64,000 nucleotides of DNA. Source: Adenanthera pavonina. Lineage: Eukaryota; Streptophyta; Magnoliopsida; Fabales; Fabaceae. The stretch spans positions 16,742,501 to 16,806,500 of the forward strand of contig JAIVEN010000012.1 of assembly GCA_026686845.1 (NCBI GenBank). Direction: 5' to 3'. The position numbers and the translations under genes are program-made. Below are positions 47,164 to 59,349 of the stretch, one piece after another (the first letter of the stretch is position 1; every line of letters begins with the position of its first letter). The notes beneath the pieces were generated by a model. That model ran no database searches. It saw nothing but the letters and a program-made list of their open reading frames with translations, and was not told the origin of the DNA.

Positions 47164-49020
47164 TGTTAACAAGGCTAACTTCCTAAGAGGGGGATGAATT
47201 GGGAAGATTGAAATTTTTCTGTACAAAGTAAAATGGGTGAAGATAGCACAGTATAAGGGAAGCAATGTGCAAAACAGAGCAAGCTGAAAAGTAAAGATGA
47301 GGAGAAGAAGACTCAGTCATTTATCCTGGTTCGGTCTATCCACTTGACCTACATCTAGTCCCCAAGACAACTCTTGAGATTTTTCCACTGTACAGTAAGA
47401 ATTTAATGGGCTTCTTGCTAATGCCACAGTACAATGAGTATGCTCTGTTTCTGGAGCTTTCTCAATCTCTCTAAGCACTTCTACAATGTGCTTCCCAATC
47501 CCCTTGTGATTTCCCCTCACAAGTAAATCTATCTTCCAGATAAAGAGTAGATTATTTATAAAGATATAACTCTCTTGAATAGAGTAGATATGAAGGTTAA
47601 AGTACATATATTGAAGTTGAGAGGATAAAAGCTTTTGAGAAGAAGATTTGGCACAAATTCGGTATATACAAGTTTGATTCATTACTCATAACTACAAATG
47701 ATGTTATATTTATAGATTTAGGTCTCAAATGTCCATTAGAGACAAAATCTATCCGTTGGGGAAGTTATCCAATAGTTACTCTGAAAAACTATCTGTTAAC
47801 CAACCGCATTTAATGCTTCTGACATACTGAAATTTGAATTTTGGTTGGTCAACATACGAATTTCGAAGGAACCGAAGGTTAAAGCTTCCAACGTTACAGC
47901 ACGAAGTTCGTTTGTTCATGAAGTGAAATTCGAATTTTGAAACTTACAAAATATTTTCACAATGTGACATACGAATTTTCAAGAAGAAAGTTTTTCTGTT
48001 AAGTGTGAACAGTGTTTTCAATTTTCTACAGTGCCTTCGAAATTCAAATTTTGGAAACCCAAAATTCGTCTGTTCCTAGTACGTTCAAAAGGCATAGTAG
48101 TTCACTTTCTTTGAAATTCAAATTTTGAAGGAGTGAAGTTCGTCCGTCAGAGTGACTCTTTTCAAATTAACTTCAATATTCAAATGTTACAGGACTTTGT
48201 CATTCGTATGTCAATGTTTCATTTCAACAGTCTAAAAAACATAGCTTCTGAAAATTCGAATTTTAATGTTCAAAGTTCGTCTGTCCGAGAGCAATTTTGA
48301 AACTTAATATAATCTTGCTTTCAGATGAACTTTAACATTGTTTCAGACGAATTTCTTTAGTTTTCACAAATTGCATTTTGTCTGAAATTCGAATTTTGAA
48401 GACTTAAAGTTCGTCTGTTACAAAGAAGCTTCTTTCAGACTTATATGAAAATTCGAATGTTAGAAGGCCAAAGTTCGTTTGTCAGAGAGCATTTTTCAAA
48501 CTCAATTTCTTCTTGATTTCAGATGAACTTCAACATTATTTCAGACGAATTTCTTTGATTTTCACAAACTGCATTTTATCTGAAATTCGAATTTTGAAGA
48601 TGTGAAGTTCGTTTGTCATAAAAAGGCTTCTTTCAGACTTCGATGAAAATTCAAATTTTGGAAAACCAAAATTCGTCTGACAGAGAGACATCTTTTCAAA
48701 TTTATTCAGTTTTAGCTCGAAATTCGAATTTCCAAAGGTAAAGTTCGAATTTCCAATATGACAGTTCAGTTTAAACTTTCAAACTTCGTCTGTTTGTGGG
48801 TATTTTTCAAATAAGTCAAGATTTATCATAAAATCAAGGTTTAAAAACATCTTTCTTAAAATCAAAATCTTTTACCCTCATTTAAACATAACAAAAGATC
48901 CTACAGAAGATCTAGTAGCTATTACTCAGAAATTCTTCACTTGAAACACTTTGATCTCCTTTGATATCTTCAATCCAAGCTCTTGGATGTTGGTTTGGAA
49001 TCATCAAAACTCTTGATTCA
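47164..49020 (-). repeat. 3' LTR of the copia element (1857 bp)
   Basis: It matches 57494-59349 along its full length. A TATA box TATAAATA lies at 47707-47714 on the minus strand. The stretch 47820-48800 holds a dense series of paired GAAATTCGAATTTTGAAG and AAAGTTCGTCTGTC motifs. In the first 180 or so plus-strand positions I count 12 differences from the other LTR, 11 of them transitions. Later parts look closer. Confidence 0.93.
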
Positions 49021-49037
49021 ATATTCTTCCCCTTTTT
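49021..49037 (-). other. Polypurine tract of the copia element
   Basis: The minus strand reads AAAAAGGGGAAGAATAT directly before the 3' LTR start TGAATCAAG. This is the expected place of the plus-strand primer in reverse transcription. Confidence 0.8.
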
Positions 49038-49336
49038 GATGATAATAAAACAACTCACAAACTGAATTAGTACTTGGGTTTGCTTTAACAAGCTCCCCCT
49101 CAACATATGCATTATTTTTCAAAAGACATCATGCATAGTAGATCAAGTGAAGATATTCAAAGAGTAATATGTACAAAACATTGCAACAAAGAAATCCATT
49201 CATTTAATCAAGAGTTGCTATACAAAAACTAAATGAAACAAAGTTCTAATATTCAATACAAAATGCAAACATTCAAAACAGCAACAGAAACACAAAACAC
49301 TACAAGAGGACTCAAGCCTAATCTCTAAGCAAATCT

Positions 49337-51613
49337 TCAATCATTTCTTCTTGGGCTTGGTCTTCTTGCTGTACGTTTTCCCTTTCCCAGATTGCTCAGC
49401 AACAGCAGACTTTCCAGTTTGCCCAGTCTTCTCCCCCTTTTTGGCATCATCAGGAAGGCCAACAAAATCACCTGGAGGAGGGATCTGAGAAACAAGAATA
49501 GCACGAAGTGGCACAGGAGCAAAATGTATTCTGGCTGTACTGGTGCAAAAGGCTCAGCAGGCTCAGGGCTAGGTTCTTCATCATCAGAAATCTCAAGTAG
49601 CTCTTGCATTTCCTTCCTGGAAAGAGCCAGTTGAGCTCTCTGTTCCTCTGAAAGCCCATACACAGCAAGAGAAGGAGAAGCTGGTTTAGCAGGAGGAAAC
49701 ATTTCTTTAAGCCTTCTTCTTTGAGCTTGCAGTAGAGTATTGTGAGCAATGACAATATAATCAATAACATGTACAATGCTCCTCTCTTCATTGCTCACAC
49801 CTTCTTGCATAGAAGAGGTTGAAATGGCTGCAACCAGTCTTTCAATTTGCTCAGATTCTTGAATTGATAGAATTGAACCCTGAGCATCTTCTTGCATAGG
49901 CTCATGAGGGCCTGTTTCTTGAAGTCCTTCTTCTTCCAAACCATAGTCCAAGGGTGGACCAGGACTTGGTGTCCTCATTGCACCAGCACCATCTATATCA
50001 TCATCTTGGTCAGAGGAGGTAATCTCGAAGGGGCTTGGAGGCTCAGGAGTTGGAGATTGGACAGGCACAGAGGACCCTGGCTGAGGTGGAGCTGAAGTGG
50101 CAGGGATTGCACTTCTGATCTCTTCATAAGCATCAGCTACCACCTTCACGTTCACAGCCAACTGATGGATCTGATCTTGCAGATAAGCAAATTTGGCATT
50201 TTGCTTATCTCTGATGTTGAGAATGAGTGTAGACAGGCTGTCATACAACTTAGTGATCTTGGTTGGCTTGGCCCATGAGGAAGGAGTGGAAGGAATATGA
50301 GTGGGCTTGGATGGAGATGGAATTGGTTGAGTAGGCTGAGGTACAAATCTGCCAGGAGCCTCAGAGGTTCTTTCTTGCTGTAAGGAGGCATCAGCAACAA
50401 AGAACAAATCTTCAGATCTCCCTGCTCCCTTTCCAACCCATCTTCCTTCATCTCTTTCAATGCACATCCTCTGCAGTTCCTCTTCTTTGAAGATTTCAGT
50501 GGGCTTGCCCTTCCCTTTCTCAATATGCTGAATTCTGGCATACTGCAGAATTTTGGAGATGATAGCAGCATAAGGGAGTGTGGAGTCCTTCCTTTGATCT
50601 CTAGCCTTGATCATGCGTTGGAGAATGAGGTGTCCCATATTAATCAGTTTCCCACGCATGATAGCAGCCATGACATGTGCCTCTGCCCTTGTTATCAAGT
50701 TGAAGCTGCCTCCTTTGTTGAATATAATCCTGGACACTATGTAGTGCAGGATCTTCACTTGAACACTGAGGTCTGTGGGCTTCAACATGTTTATGGATGG
50801 CCAATTTTCCCTCCTTCTGAACAGTGTGCTCAGAATAATACTCTTCTTGTAGTTCAGAGAGGGACCACCTTCTTCATCAGTCATATCTGTCTCATCCATG
50901 TACCCAGAGGCATTGATATCAATCTTGAGTCCATCTTACCCAGGGATCTCCAGCACCTCATTGAATGTCTTATCAGTAAGCCAAATGGTCCTAGGCCTTA
51001 GATTGACTGCCCACTTTTTCTTCTTGATGTTGTATTTTAAAGAGGCGTACCATGACTTCACCACCTCATCATCATATCTCTCTAATACTTCCAATAGATT
51101 CTTGTATCTCATCATCCATATACCAGCATCAAAATTATTAGAGACCAAGAAATCTTCCAAATTTACACAATGTGGCTTGATTACCTTTTTGTTAGCAAAC
51201 TTGGTGGAGTATTCCTCTTGAATCTGTGGAGTGCTCCAGAGTGGCAGTGTAGTAAGCTCATACTCTCTAGATTGAGTACTGAAGGACGAAGTGGAAGCAA
51301 CAGCAGTAGCTTATGAAGGAACTGGAACCGAAGGTTATGCACTTTTCGGTGAGAAGGGTCCAGCTTTCTGAGAATCTGCTTTGGATGCAGTCTTTTGGTG
51401 TTTGGTGGGAGTTGCCTTACTGGATTCGGCTTTTCTCTTTGATTTCTCTCCTTCCTTCGAGGCATATTGTGATTTAACATTCCTCTTTGGTCGGGCTCCA
51501 GCTTTCCCAGCTTCAGGATTTTTGACTCTTGAATGTTGCAGAATGAGGCTTAGAATGGGTTTATAGGATGCGAAAGGAAGTTTAATCGGTGGGAAATGGT
51601 AGTTTTTGGTCAT
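49337..51613 (-). pseudogene. Extra ORF after pol (Sirevirus env-like position), broken
   Basis: One reading frame runs for about 759 codons from 51613 to 49337, interrupted by three TAA stops (51335-51337, about 51311-51313 and 50936-50938). The N-terminal part is basic and Lys/Ser-rich. The middle (about 51240-50560) resembles the conserved region of plant-transposon ORFs sometimes annotated as putative plant transposon protein. The C-terminal part is Pro/Glu/Ser-rich. Near 49540 a frame change seems to have occurred: the present frame runs into a hydrophobic tail, while the alternative frame gives a hydrophilic Lys/Gly-rich end. In Sireviruses the ORF at this position is called env-like by location; I see no convincing envelope features here. 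Its function is unknown. Confidence 0.65.
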
Positions 51614-51639
51614 AATTTAAGAGATTTGATGAGAGGATT

Positions 51640-52320
51640 GGAACAGACTCAGAGGAGTTAAGAATAGGGTTGCGTCTGTTCAAGAGAAAACCGTCAATTT
51701 TAACGTATGTAACCGTCTGACAGACGAATTGTGAGGGGTCAAAATTCGAACTTCGAGCAATTACAAGTTAAACCGTTTAGCAAAGCTTACTGACAGATGA
51801 ATTTTCATTTGAAAGTTCGTCTGACAGAGGCTTGGAATAAGCAATACAAGCATAACAGACGAATTTTGTTCCAACAAAGTTCGAATGTTGAAGAGAAAAC
51901 AGCAGGCAACAAACAAAACAACAACCACTAGACTAATTAAGCATGCAGAACTTCATCTTTCAAGTATTCAACATGAAGAACATGATTCAACAGACAAATT
52001 TTGAACTGAAAATTCAAATTTTTCAACTTTTGTAAAGGTTGTCCAACATTCGTAGGTAAAGAAGTGATAATTCGTATAACAGTGATGGACAAACATAACT
52101 TTGAAATTTTTTATCTTGAAAATTTGAACTTCCAGGATTCAACAGACGAATTTCGAGGTATCACCTAGAATTATTCCAAGGCATAATAGTCAGAAGTTTA
52201 TCTATTGGTCAACTAAAATTCGAATGTTGACCACGTTGACCAGTTCAAAAATACAGTTTATGAAGCAAAATACGTCTAACACACATTTAAAATACGAATT
52301 TCATCTTTAAAAACTTACAG
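51640..52320 (-). repeat. TTCGTCTG-type motif cluster between pol and the extra ORF
   Basis: Non-coding DNA with repeated GACAGACGAATT, CAGACGAATTT and AAAGTTCGAATGTT words, the same vocabulary as the LTRs and the solo LTR at 825-3373. It may be an LTR-derived or internal regulatory spacer. Confidence 0.6.
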
Positions 52321-52503
52321 AATGGATCCAAAACTTAGAATTTTTATCATTTACTTCACTTTCTGGTTGTTCCATTCTGGTGTGCTCCAATCTTCAAGTT
52401 TATTGCCATTGAATCTTGTGAGGAGCACCTGCAACTTAAATTAAACATACTCCGATGTCAAAGTTAGAATTAACCTTTGAAAACAAGATTGCACGAAAAT
52501 AAC

Positions 52504-53259
52504 TTACAGTTCACTGGGATTTACCATACCCAATTCTCTCCTTATTTTGCAATGCCTGTCTTCTGATAGAGGCTTTGTGAGTATATCAGCAACTTGATCC
52601 TTTGTCGGGATGTACTCCAGCTTAACTTCTCCTTTCAGAACGTGATCCCTTATGAAGTGGTGCCTAACTTCAATATGTTTCGTCCTTGAATGCATGACAG
52701 GATTCTTGGTGATATTTATGGCACTTTGGTTGTCACACATGATTGGTATCTCTTTCATTTTAACCTCAAGATCTTCAACCTGCTGCTTCATCCAGATGAC
52801 TTGGGCACAACAGCTTCCAACTGCAACATACTCAGCTTCTGCAGTGGATAGGGCCATACTGTTTTGCTTTTTGCTGAACCATGAAACCAGAGATCCTCCA
52901 AGAAACTGATAAGTTCCACTTGTGCTTTTTTTGTCAGTTTTGGATCCTGCAAAATCAGCATCAGTGTATCCTTTGAGATCTTCTCCATTGCTTTTTGGAT
53001 ACCAAAGACCCATATGTGATGTTCCAATAAGATATCTGAAAATTCTTTTCACAGCTGTTGCATGGGTTTCTTTGGGGCATGATTGGAACCTTGTACACAT
53101 ACAGACACTGAACATAATGTCAGGTCTGCTGGCAGTTAAGTACAGCAGGGATCCAATCATTCTTCTGTATTGAGTAATGTCAAACATCTTTCCATTCTCA
53201 TCCATGTCCAGTTTGGTTGCAGTAGCCATAGGTGTTCCCATTGGCTTGGCATTCTTCAT
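52504..53259 (-). pseudogene. Copia RNase H and RT C-terminal region
   Basis: An open stretch of 251 codons. It has the copia connection segment (YRRMIGSLLYLTASRPDI) and RNase H, with acidic motifs in YTDADFAGS, STAEAEYVA and CDNQSAI, then HIEVRHHFIRD. Its end, TKPLSEDRHCKIRRELGM, is typical of the pol C-terminus. RNase H removes the RNA strand during reverse transcription. The block itself is intact but lies in a different frame from the RT stretch upstream, so it is part of a broken polyprotein. Confidence 0.9.
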
Positions 53260-54063
53260 TCCAAACTTTTTAACAGCTCCTTTAGATACTTGGATTGACT
53301 GAGAAAGATACCATCATCAAGCTGTCTGATTTGCAGTCCAAGAAAGAAGTTGAGTTCACCCATCATGGACATCTCGAATTCTCCATGCATTAACTCAGAA
53401 TTTCTTGCAAAGAGTTTCATTAGTAGCACCGAAAATAATATCATCAATATAGATTTGAACAATTAGTAAATCTTTATTTTCTTTCTTAGTGAATAAAGTT
53501 GTGTCAACTTTGCCTCTATTGAACCCCTTTTCAGTTAGAAAATTGCTCAGTCTCTCATACCATGCTCTAGGGGCTTGTTTTAAACCATAAAGAGCTTTCT
53601 TCAGTTTATAAACATGGTTTGATTTTGTAGAATCCTCAAAACCTGGAGGTTGATCTACATAAACTTCTTCCATGATATATCCATTTAGAAAGTCACTCTT
53701 TACATCCATTTGATACAGTAAAATATTTTTCATGCATGCATATACTAGCCGTATTCTTATAGCTTCTAATCTAGCTACTGGTGCAAAGGTTTCTTCAAAA
53801 TCAATCCCTTCTTCCTGATTATACTCTTTAGCAACTAATCTAGCTTTATTTCTGATTATTATTCCAGATTCATCAAGTTTATTTCTGAAAACCCATTTGG
53901 TGCCAATAACAGGATGATTTTTGGGTTTAGGCACTAAATCCCAAACTTGATTTCTTTCAAATTGATTTAATTCATCTTGCATAGCCAAAATCCAGTATTC
54001 ATCAGTTAAGGCTTCTTCAGCACATTTGGGTTCAGTTTGAGAAATGAAAGCGCAGTTGAGCAT
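53256..54063 (-). pseudogene. Copia reverse transcriptase
   Basis: The frame at 53395-54063 carries the RVT_2 signature: WVFRNKLDESG, ARLVAKEYNQEEGIDF, FAPVARLEAIR, then YKLKKALYGLKQAPRAWYE and the catalytic YIDDIIFGA. A frame change near 53400 moves the downstream part (GELNFFLGLQIRQLDDGIFL, 53256-53462) into another frame. The catalytic Asp pair is preserved, but the polyprotein is disrupted. Confidence 0.92.
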
Positions 54064-54113
54064 TTGATCCCTTAACTGTTTTTTGGTTTTGACTCTCTCT
54101 TGAACATTCCCTA

Positions 54114-55630
54114 TTATTTGATCAACAGAATGATTCCTTTGATATCTCCAAGCTCTAGGGAGTTCTTGAGATGTTTCTTTATTATTTTCTTCATCAAACT
54201 CTTGCTCCTGGATATCTTCCTCTGTGTTAACAGATTCAGATATCTTTGGAGGTTCAGTTTTACTTTTATCAGAAATGCCCAGTTTTTAAAGTTGAAAGCA
54301 AGATCATTCTCATTGGTAACATGTTTTGAAACAGTTTCATTTTCAATGAAAACCACATGCACAGATTCTTCTACCACATTTGATCTTTTATTATAAACTC
54401 TATATGCCTTACTCCTACTAGAATAGCCCAGAAATATACCTTCATCGGATTTAGCATCAAACTTACCCAGATTTTCTTTCCCATTGTTGTGAATGAAGCA
54501 TTTGCATCCGAACACATGGAGATGGGACAGATTTGGCTTTCTTCCCTTGTACAACTAGTATGGAGTCTTCCCAAGGATTGGTCTGATGTAGGCTCTGTTT
54601 ATGATGTAGCTTGCTGTATTCACTGCATCAGCCCAAAACACTTGAGAGAGTTTCTTCTCATTCAGCATAGCTCTGGCCATCTCTCCATTAGTTCTGTTCT
54701 TCCTTTCTACTACCCCATTTTGTTGGGGGTCCTTGGAGCTGAGAAGTTGTGGTCAATCCCATGCTCATTGTAGTACTCCAGGAAGTATGCATTTTCAAAC
54801 TCTCCTCCATGGTCTGACCTGATAGACACAATAGAAATACCTTTCTCATTTTGCACTTTCTTAGCTAAGGTTACAAATGCATCAAAGGTATCACTTTTAG
54901 AGGATAGAAATAATGTCCAAGTGAATCTAGAGTAATCATCTATAATTACAAGCACATACAGATTACCACCAAGACTTTTCACCCTAGATGGTCCAATTAA
55001 GTCCATATGCAGCAATTCAAGTGGTCTTGTTGTGGTAACTACATTTTTAGATTTAAAAGATGATTTAGTTTGTTTTCCTCTTAAGCATGCATCACATTCT
55101 TTATCCTTTTCAAAAGATATTTTTGGCAGACCAGTTACTAGCTCATTTTTAACTAGCTTAGACAGTTGATTCATGTTCACATGAGCTAATCTCCTATGCC
55201 ATAACCAGCTATCATTATCTTGACTAATTAAACATACAGAATCCAAGGAAGGAAGTTCATCAAGATCAATAGTATAACAGTTACCATCCCTTTGAGCTTT
55301 GAGGATTACTTTGTGATCACTTTTTCTGATGACCAGGCAAAACTTTGAGTCAAACAGCAACCAGTTTCCTCTGTCACAGGTCTGACTCAAGCTCAACAAA
55401 TTGTGGTTGAGGCCAATTACAAACAGCACCTCTTCAATGGATGTTTATAGATTTTTCCCCACAATGCCAATGCCAACAATTTTGCCATATTGATCACCCC
55501 CAAAGGTCACCTTTCCTCCTTTCTTGTCTCTAAGGGTGATGAACTTCTCCTTATCACCAGTCGTGTGGCTTGAGCAGGCACTGTCCATATACCATTTGTT
55601 GTTCTTCTTAGCTTTGAGACAGACCTGCAA
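54114..55630 (-). pseudogene. Copia protease and integrase region, frame-broken
   Basis: The protease site is WYMDSACSSHTTGDKEKF at about 55580. An in-frame TAA follows at 55445-55447. The integrase block (54710-55429) has the GAG-pre-integrase zinc pair (WHRRLAHVN and CDAC), the catalytic Asp in HMDLIGPS, and IRSDHGGEFEN. It breaks within a C-run near 54715, where the usual PxQNGxxER motif shifts frame by one base. The remainder, with LSHLHVFGCKCF (about 54500), lies in another frame. Integrase would insert the cDNA. Confidence 0.88.
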
Positions 55631-55638
55631 AATAATGT

Positions 55639-57438
55639 TTATGTTTTCTTTTTAGGTACCCAAATTTGCTTGGGTCCTTTTTGGTCAGTAGATTTTTCCC
55701 TAGATGCAGATGCAACTTTAGGAACCCATTCAACTTTCCTGCCAAGTCCATTTTTCTTCAAAGCACAAGAACTGGAAATATGTCCCTTTTTGTTACAGAA
55801 ATGACAGGTAGTGAAGGGACTGCTAGATTGAGAAGTAGGAAGAAAACAATGCAGATAATACTTTTGTCTTGCATGATTTGGTTGATTATATGTTTCAATG
55901 CGAGATGACATGTGATCTTTCTTTTTGTTGCTCTCAACATGCACAAAATGCCTCATGTATGCATTCTGGTTTCTCTTCCTAATCTTTTCCTTGACAGCAC
56001 ATGGATCATAGCCAAGACCAGCTTTTCCTTGTGATATTCTTTGGCTCCCCATCAGGGCAAAGAACATATCTTTATCTCTAGTGAGCCTAGACATGCTTTT
56101 TACCAAGTAATCATTAGTTTGCTTTAGTTCAATGCATAAAGTACAGCAAACAGATTTAGCAGTAGGTAGAGAGGTAATTTCAGAATTGTTGTTTTGAGAT
56201 TCCAGTTTATTAATCTTTCTCTTTGCTAGTTTTAGTTCTTTAGCAACTTTAATAAACTCATCATGAAGCTCATGAAATGCATCAAGTAACTCAGAATGGG
56301 AAGGTTCAGATTCATATACCTCTTCTTCCTGATCACTGCTGCATGAGGGTTCAGCTTCCTCAGAAGCAAGTGCCATCAGACAAATGTTGGCAATCTCATC
56401 TTCATCCTCTTCTTCCTCATCTGAACTGTTGCCCCATATTGATGAGATGTAGGCTTTCTTCTTCTTCCCTTTGTCTGCAGCTTTCTTGTCCTTTTCTTGC
56501 TTTTTGAGAAATTGAGGACAATTCCATTTGATGTGTCCCTGCTTCTTGCATTCATAGCAAGTCACGGGCTCTTTTGCCTCTTTCTTGCTTTCACCAGCTG
56601 CTCCCTTATTAAAGAATCTCTTGTTCTTCTTCTTGCTGTAGAATCTTCCAAATTTTCTGACCATCATAGCCAGAGTTTCCTCATCCAGCTCATCTCCTTC
56701 ATCAGATTCTTCTTCCTTTTCATTTGCAGCTTTGAGAGCAAGGCCTTTCTTCTTTTTGTCCAGCCCAGCTTCCTTGAGAGCTTTAATTTTTCCTTCATAC
56801 TCCTCAAGACTGCCGAAGAGAGCTGTGACATAGGCCATTGATTCTCCTCTGGCTTCCTCTATTGCTGTCACCTTGGGCTACCATTCCAGAGGGAGAGCTC
56901 TGAGTATCTTTCTTACTTTGTCAGACTGAGTGTATTCCTTTCCCAGGCTCTTCAATTGATTCACAATGAGAGTGAATCTCTTTTGCAGCTCCTTTACAGT
57001 TTCTCCTTTAGTCATTCTGAAGCTTTCATACTCTCCAATGCATGTGTTCAGTCTGTTCTCCTTGACCCCAGTTGTTCCTTTATGTGCAATCTGCAGAGTG
57101 TCCCACATCCCTTTTGCAGTGGAGCATTGTGAGACTCTGTAGAATTCGTCCTGATTCAGGGCACTGACTAAGCAATGCTTTGCTTTGAAATTTAGTAGTA
57201 CTCTTCTTCTGTCTTCCTCATTCCACTCTGCTTCTAGTTTCTCTTTGTGTCTTCCATCTTTAGTTAGAGTCATTGGGACAAAATCTCCTTTCTCAATAAC
57301 TGAGCAGATATCAAGATCAATTGATTGGAGGTAGATCTGCATCCTCATCTTCCAGTACCTATAATGTTCTCCACTGAAGCCTGGTGGTCTATTAGTGTTG
57401 TTCCCTTCAGGAAGTATGCTTTCTCCAAAGCCAACCAT
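55639..57438 (-). pseudogene. Copia gag (nucleocapsid), one in-frame stop
   Basis: It starts MVGFGESILPEGNNTNRPPG and has the gag-type PPGFSGEHYRYWKMRM motif, then a UBN2-like region. A TAG at 56878-56880 interrupts the frame after ALPLEW, where the family normally continues. The zinc knuckle CYECKKQGHIKWNC (CX2CX4HX4C) lies at about 56550. A second CCHC-like motif (CHFCNKKGHISSSC) is near 55780. Asp/Glu-rich runs sit in between. It ends at a stop at 55639 in a different frame from the protease. Confidence 0.88.
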
Positions 57439-57479
57439 CTTAATTTCCTGACTGTGAGATCCTTTGAATAGGAATCCGG

Positions 57480-57491
57480 GCTCTGATACTA
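57480..57491 (-). other. Primer-binding site of the copia element
   Basis: The minus strand reads TAGTATCAGAGC, two bases after the LTR end. This is one mismatch from the initiator-Met tRNA complement TGGTATCAGAGC used by most plant copia elements. Confidence 0.85.
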
Positions 57492-57493
57492 CT

Positions 57494-59349
57494 TGTTAAC
57501 AAGGCTGACTTTCCAAGAGGGGGGTGAATTGGGAAGATTGAAATTTTTCTACACAAAGTGAAATGGGTGAAGATAGCACAATATAAGGCAAGCAACGTGC
57601 AAAACAGAGCAAGTTGAAAAGTAAAGATGAGGAGAAGAAGACTCAGTTATTTATCCTGGTTCGGTCTATCCACTTGACCTACGTCCAGTCCCCAAGACAA
57701 CTATTGAGATTTTTCCACTATACAGCAAGAATTCAACGGGCTTCTTGCTAATGCCACAGTACAACGAGTATGCTCTGTTTCTAGAGCTTTCTCAATCTCT
57801 CTAAGCACTTCTACAATGTGCTTCCCAATCCCCTTGTGATTTTCCCTCACAAGTAAATCTATCTTCCAGATGAAGAGTAGATTATTTACAAAGATATAAC
57901 TCTCTTGAATAGAGTAGATATGAATGTTAAAGTACAGATATTGAAGTTAAGAGGATAAAAGCTTTTGAGAAGAAGATTTGGCAGAAATTCGGTATATACA
58001 AGTTTGATTCGTTACCCATGACTTCAAATGATGTTATATTTATAGATTTAAGTCTCAAATGTCCGTTAGAGACAAAATCTATCCGTTGGGGAAGTTATCC
58101 AACGGTTACTCTGAAAAACTATCTGTTAACCAACCGCATTTAATGCTTCTGACATATTGAAATTTGAATTTTGATTGCTCAACAGACGAATTTCGAAGGA
58201 ACCGAAGGTTAAAGCTTCCAACGTTACAGCACGAAGTTCGTTTGTTCATGAAGTGAAATTCGAATTTTGAAACTTATAAAATATTTTCAAAATGTGATAT
58301 ACGAATTTTCAAGAAGAAAGTTTTTCTGTTAAGTGTGAACAGTGTTTTCAATTTTCTACAGTGCCTTCGAAATTCAAATTTTGGAAACCCAAAATTCGTC
58401 TGTTCCTAGTACGTTCAAAAGGCATAGTAGTTCACTTTCTTTGAAATTCGAATTTTGAAAGAGTGAAGTTCGTCCGTCAGAGTGACTCTTTTCAAATTAA
58501 CTTCAATATTCAAATGTTACAGGACTTTGTCATTCGTATGTCAATGTTTCATTTCAACAGTCTAAAAAACATAGCTTCTGAAAATTCGAATTTTAATGTT
58601 CAAAGTTCGTCTGTCCGAGAGCAATTTTGAAACTTAATATAATCTTGCTTTCAGATGAACTTTAACATTATTTCAGACGAATTTCTTTAGTTTTCACAAA
58701 TTGCATTTTGTCTGAAATTCAAATTTTGAAGACTTAAAGTTTTTCTGTTACAAAAAAGCTTCTTTCAGACTTACATGAAAATTCGAATGTTAGAAGGACA
58801 AAGTTCGTCTGTCAGAGAGCGTTTTTCAAACTCAATTTCTTCTTGATTTCAGATGAACTTCAACATTATTTCAGACGAATTTCTTTGATTTTCACAAACT
58901 GCATTTTATCTGAAATTTGAATTTTGAAGATGTGAAGTTCGTCTGTCGCAAAAAGGCTTCTTTCAGACTTCGATGAAAATTCAAATTTTGGAAAACCAAA
59001 ATTAGTCTAACAGAGAACATCTTTTCAGATTTATTCAGTTTTAGCTCTAAATTCGAATTTCTAAAGGCAAAGTTCGAATTTCCAATATGACAGTTCAGTT
59101 TAAACTTTCAAACTTCGTCTGTTTGTGGGTATTTTTCAAATAAGTCAAGATTTATCATAAAATCAAGGTTTAAAAACATCTTTCTTAAAATCAAAATCTT
59201 TTACCCTCATTTAAACATAACAAAAGATCCTACAGAAGATATAGCAGCTATTACTCAAAAATTCTTCACTTGAAACACTTTGATCTCCTTTGATATCTTC
59301 AATCCAAGCTCTTGGATGTTGGTTTGGAATCATCAAAACTCTTGATTCA
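57494..59349 (-). repeat. 5' LTR of the copia element (1856 bp)
   Basis: It is the partner of 47164-49020. On the minus strand it has a TATA box at 58037-58044 and ends CTTGTTAACA, followed by the primer site. The same motif array as in the other LTR lies at about 58150-59120. Confidence 0.93.

Larger units (their letters stand above)
47164..59349 (-). mobile_element. Ty1/copia retrotransposon, Sirevirus-like, two LTRs, inactivated (12.2 kb)
   Basis: The LTRs are 57494-59349 (5') and 47164-49020 (3') in element orientation. Each starts TGAATCAAG and ends CTTGTTAACA. The order is primer site, gag with zinc knuckle, protease, integrase, reverse transcriptase, RNase H, extra ORF, polypurine tract. 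Integrase before RT defines Ty1/copia. Long LTRs plus an extra ORF after pol point to the Sirevirus lineage. Stops and frameshifts hit every coding block, so it cannot move by itself. No clean 5-bp duplication flanks it (AAAAC on the left, ACTAA on the right, with AAAAC starting 3 bp beyond the right LTR). Confidence 0.92.

Noticed and set aside
49337..49545. Hydrophobic C-terminal segment as proof of an envelope protein
   Set aside because: The neighbouring frame gives a hydrophilic tail consistent with the rest of the protein, so a frameshift explains it better.
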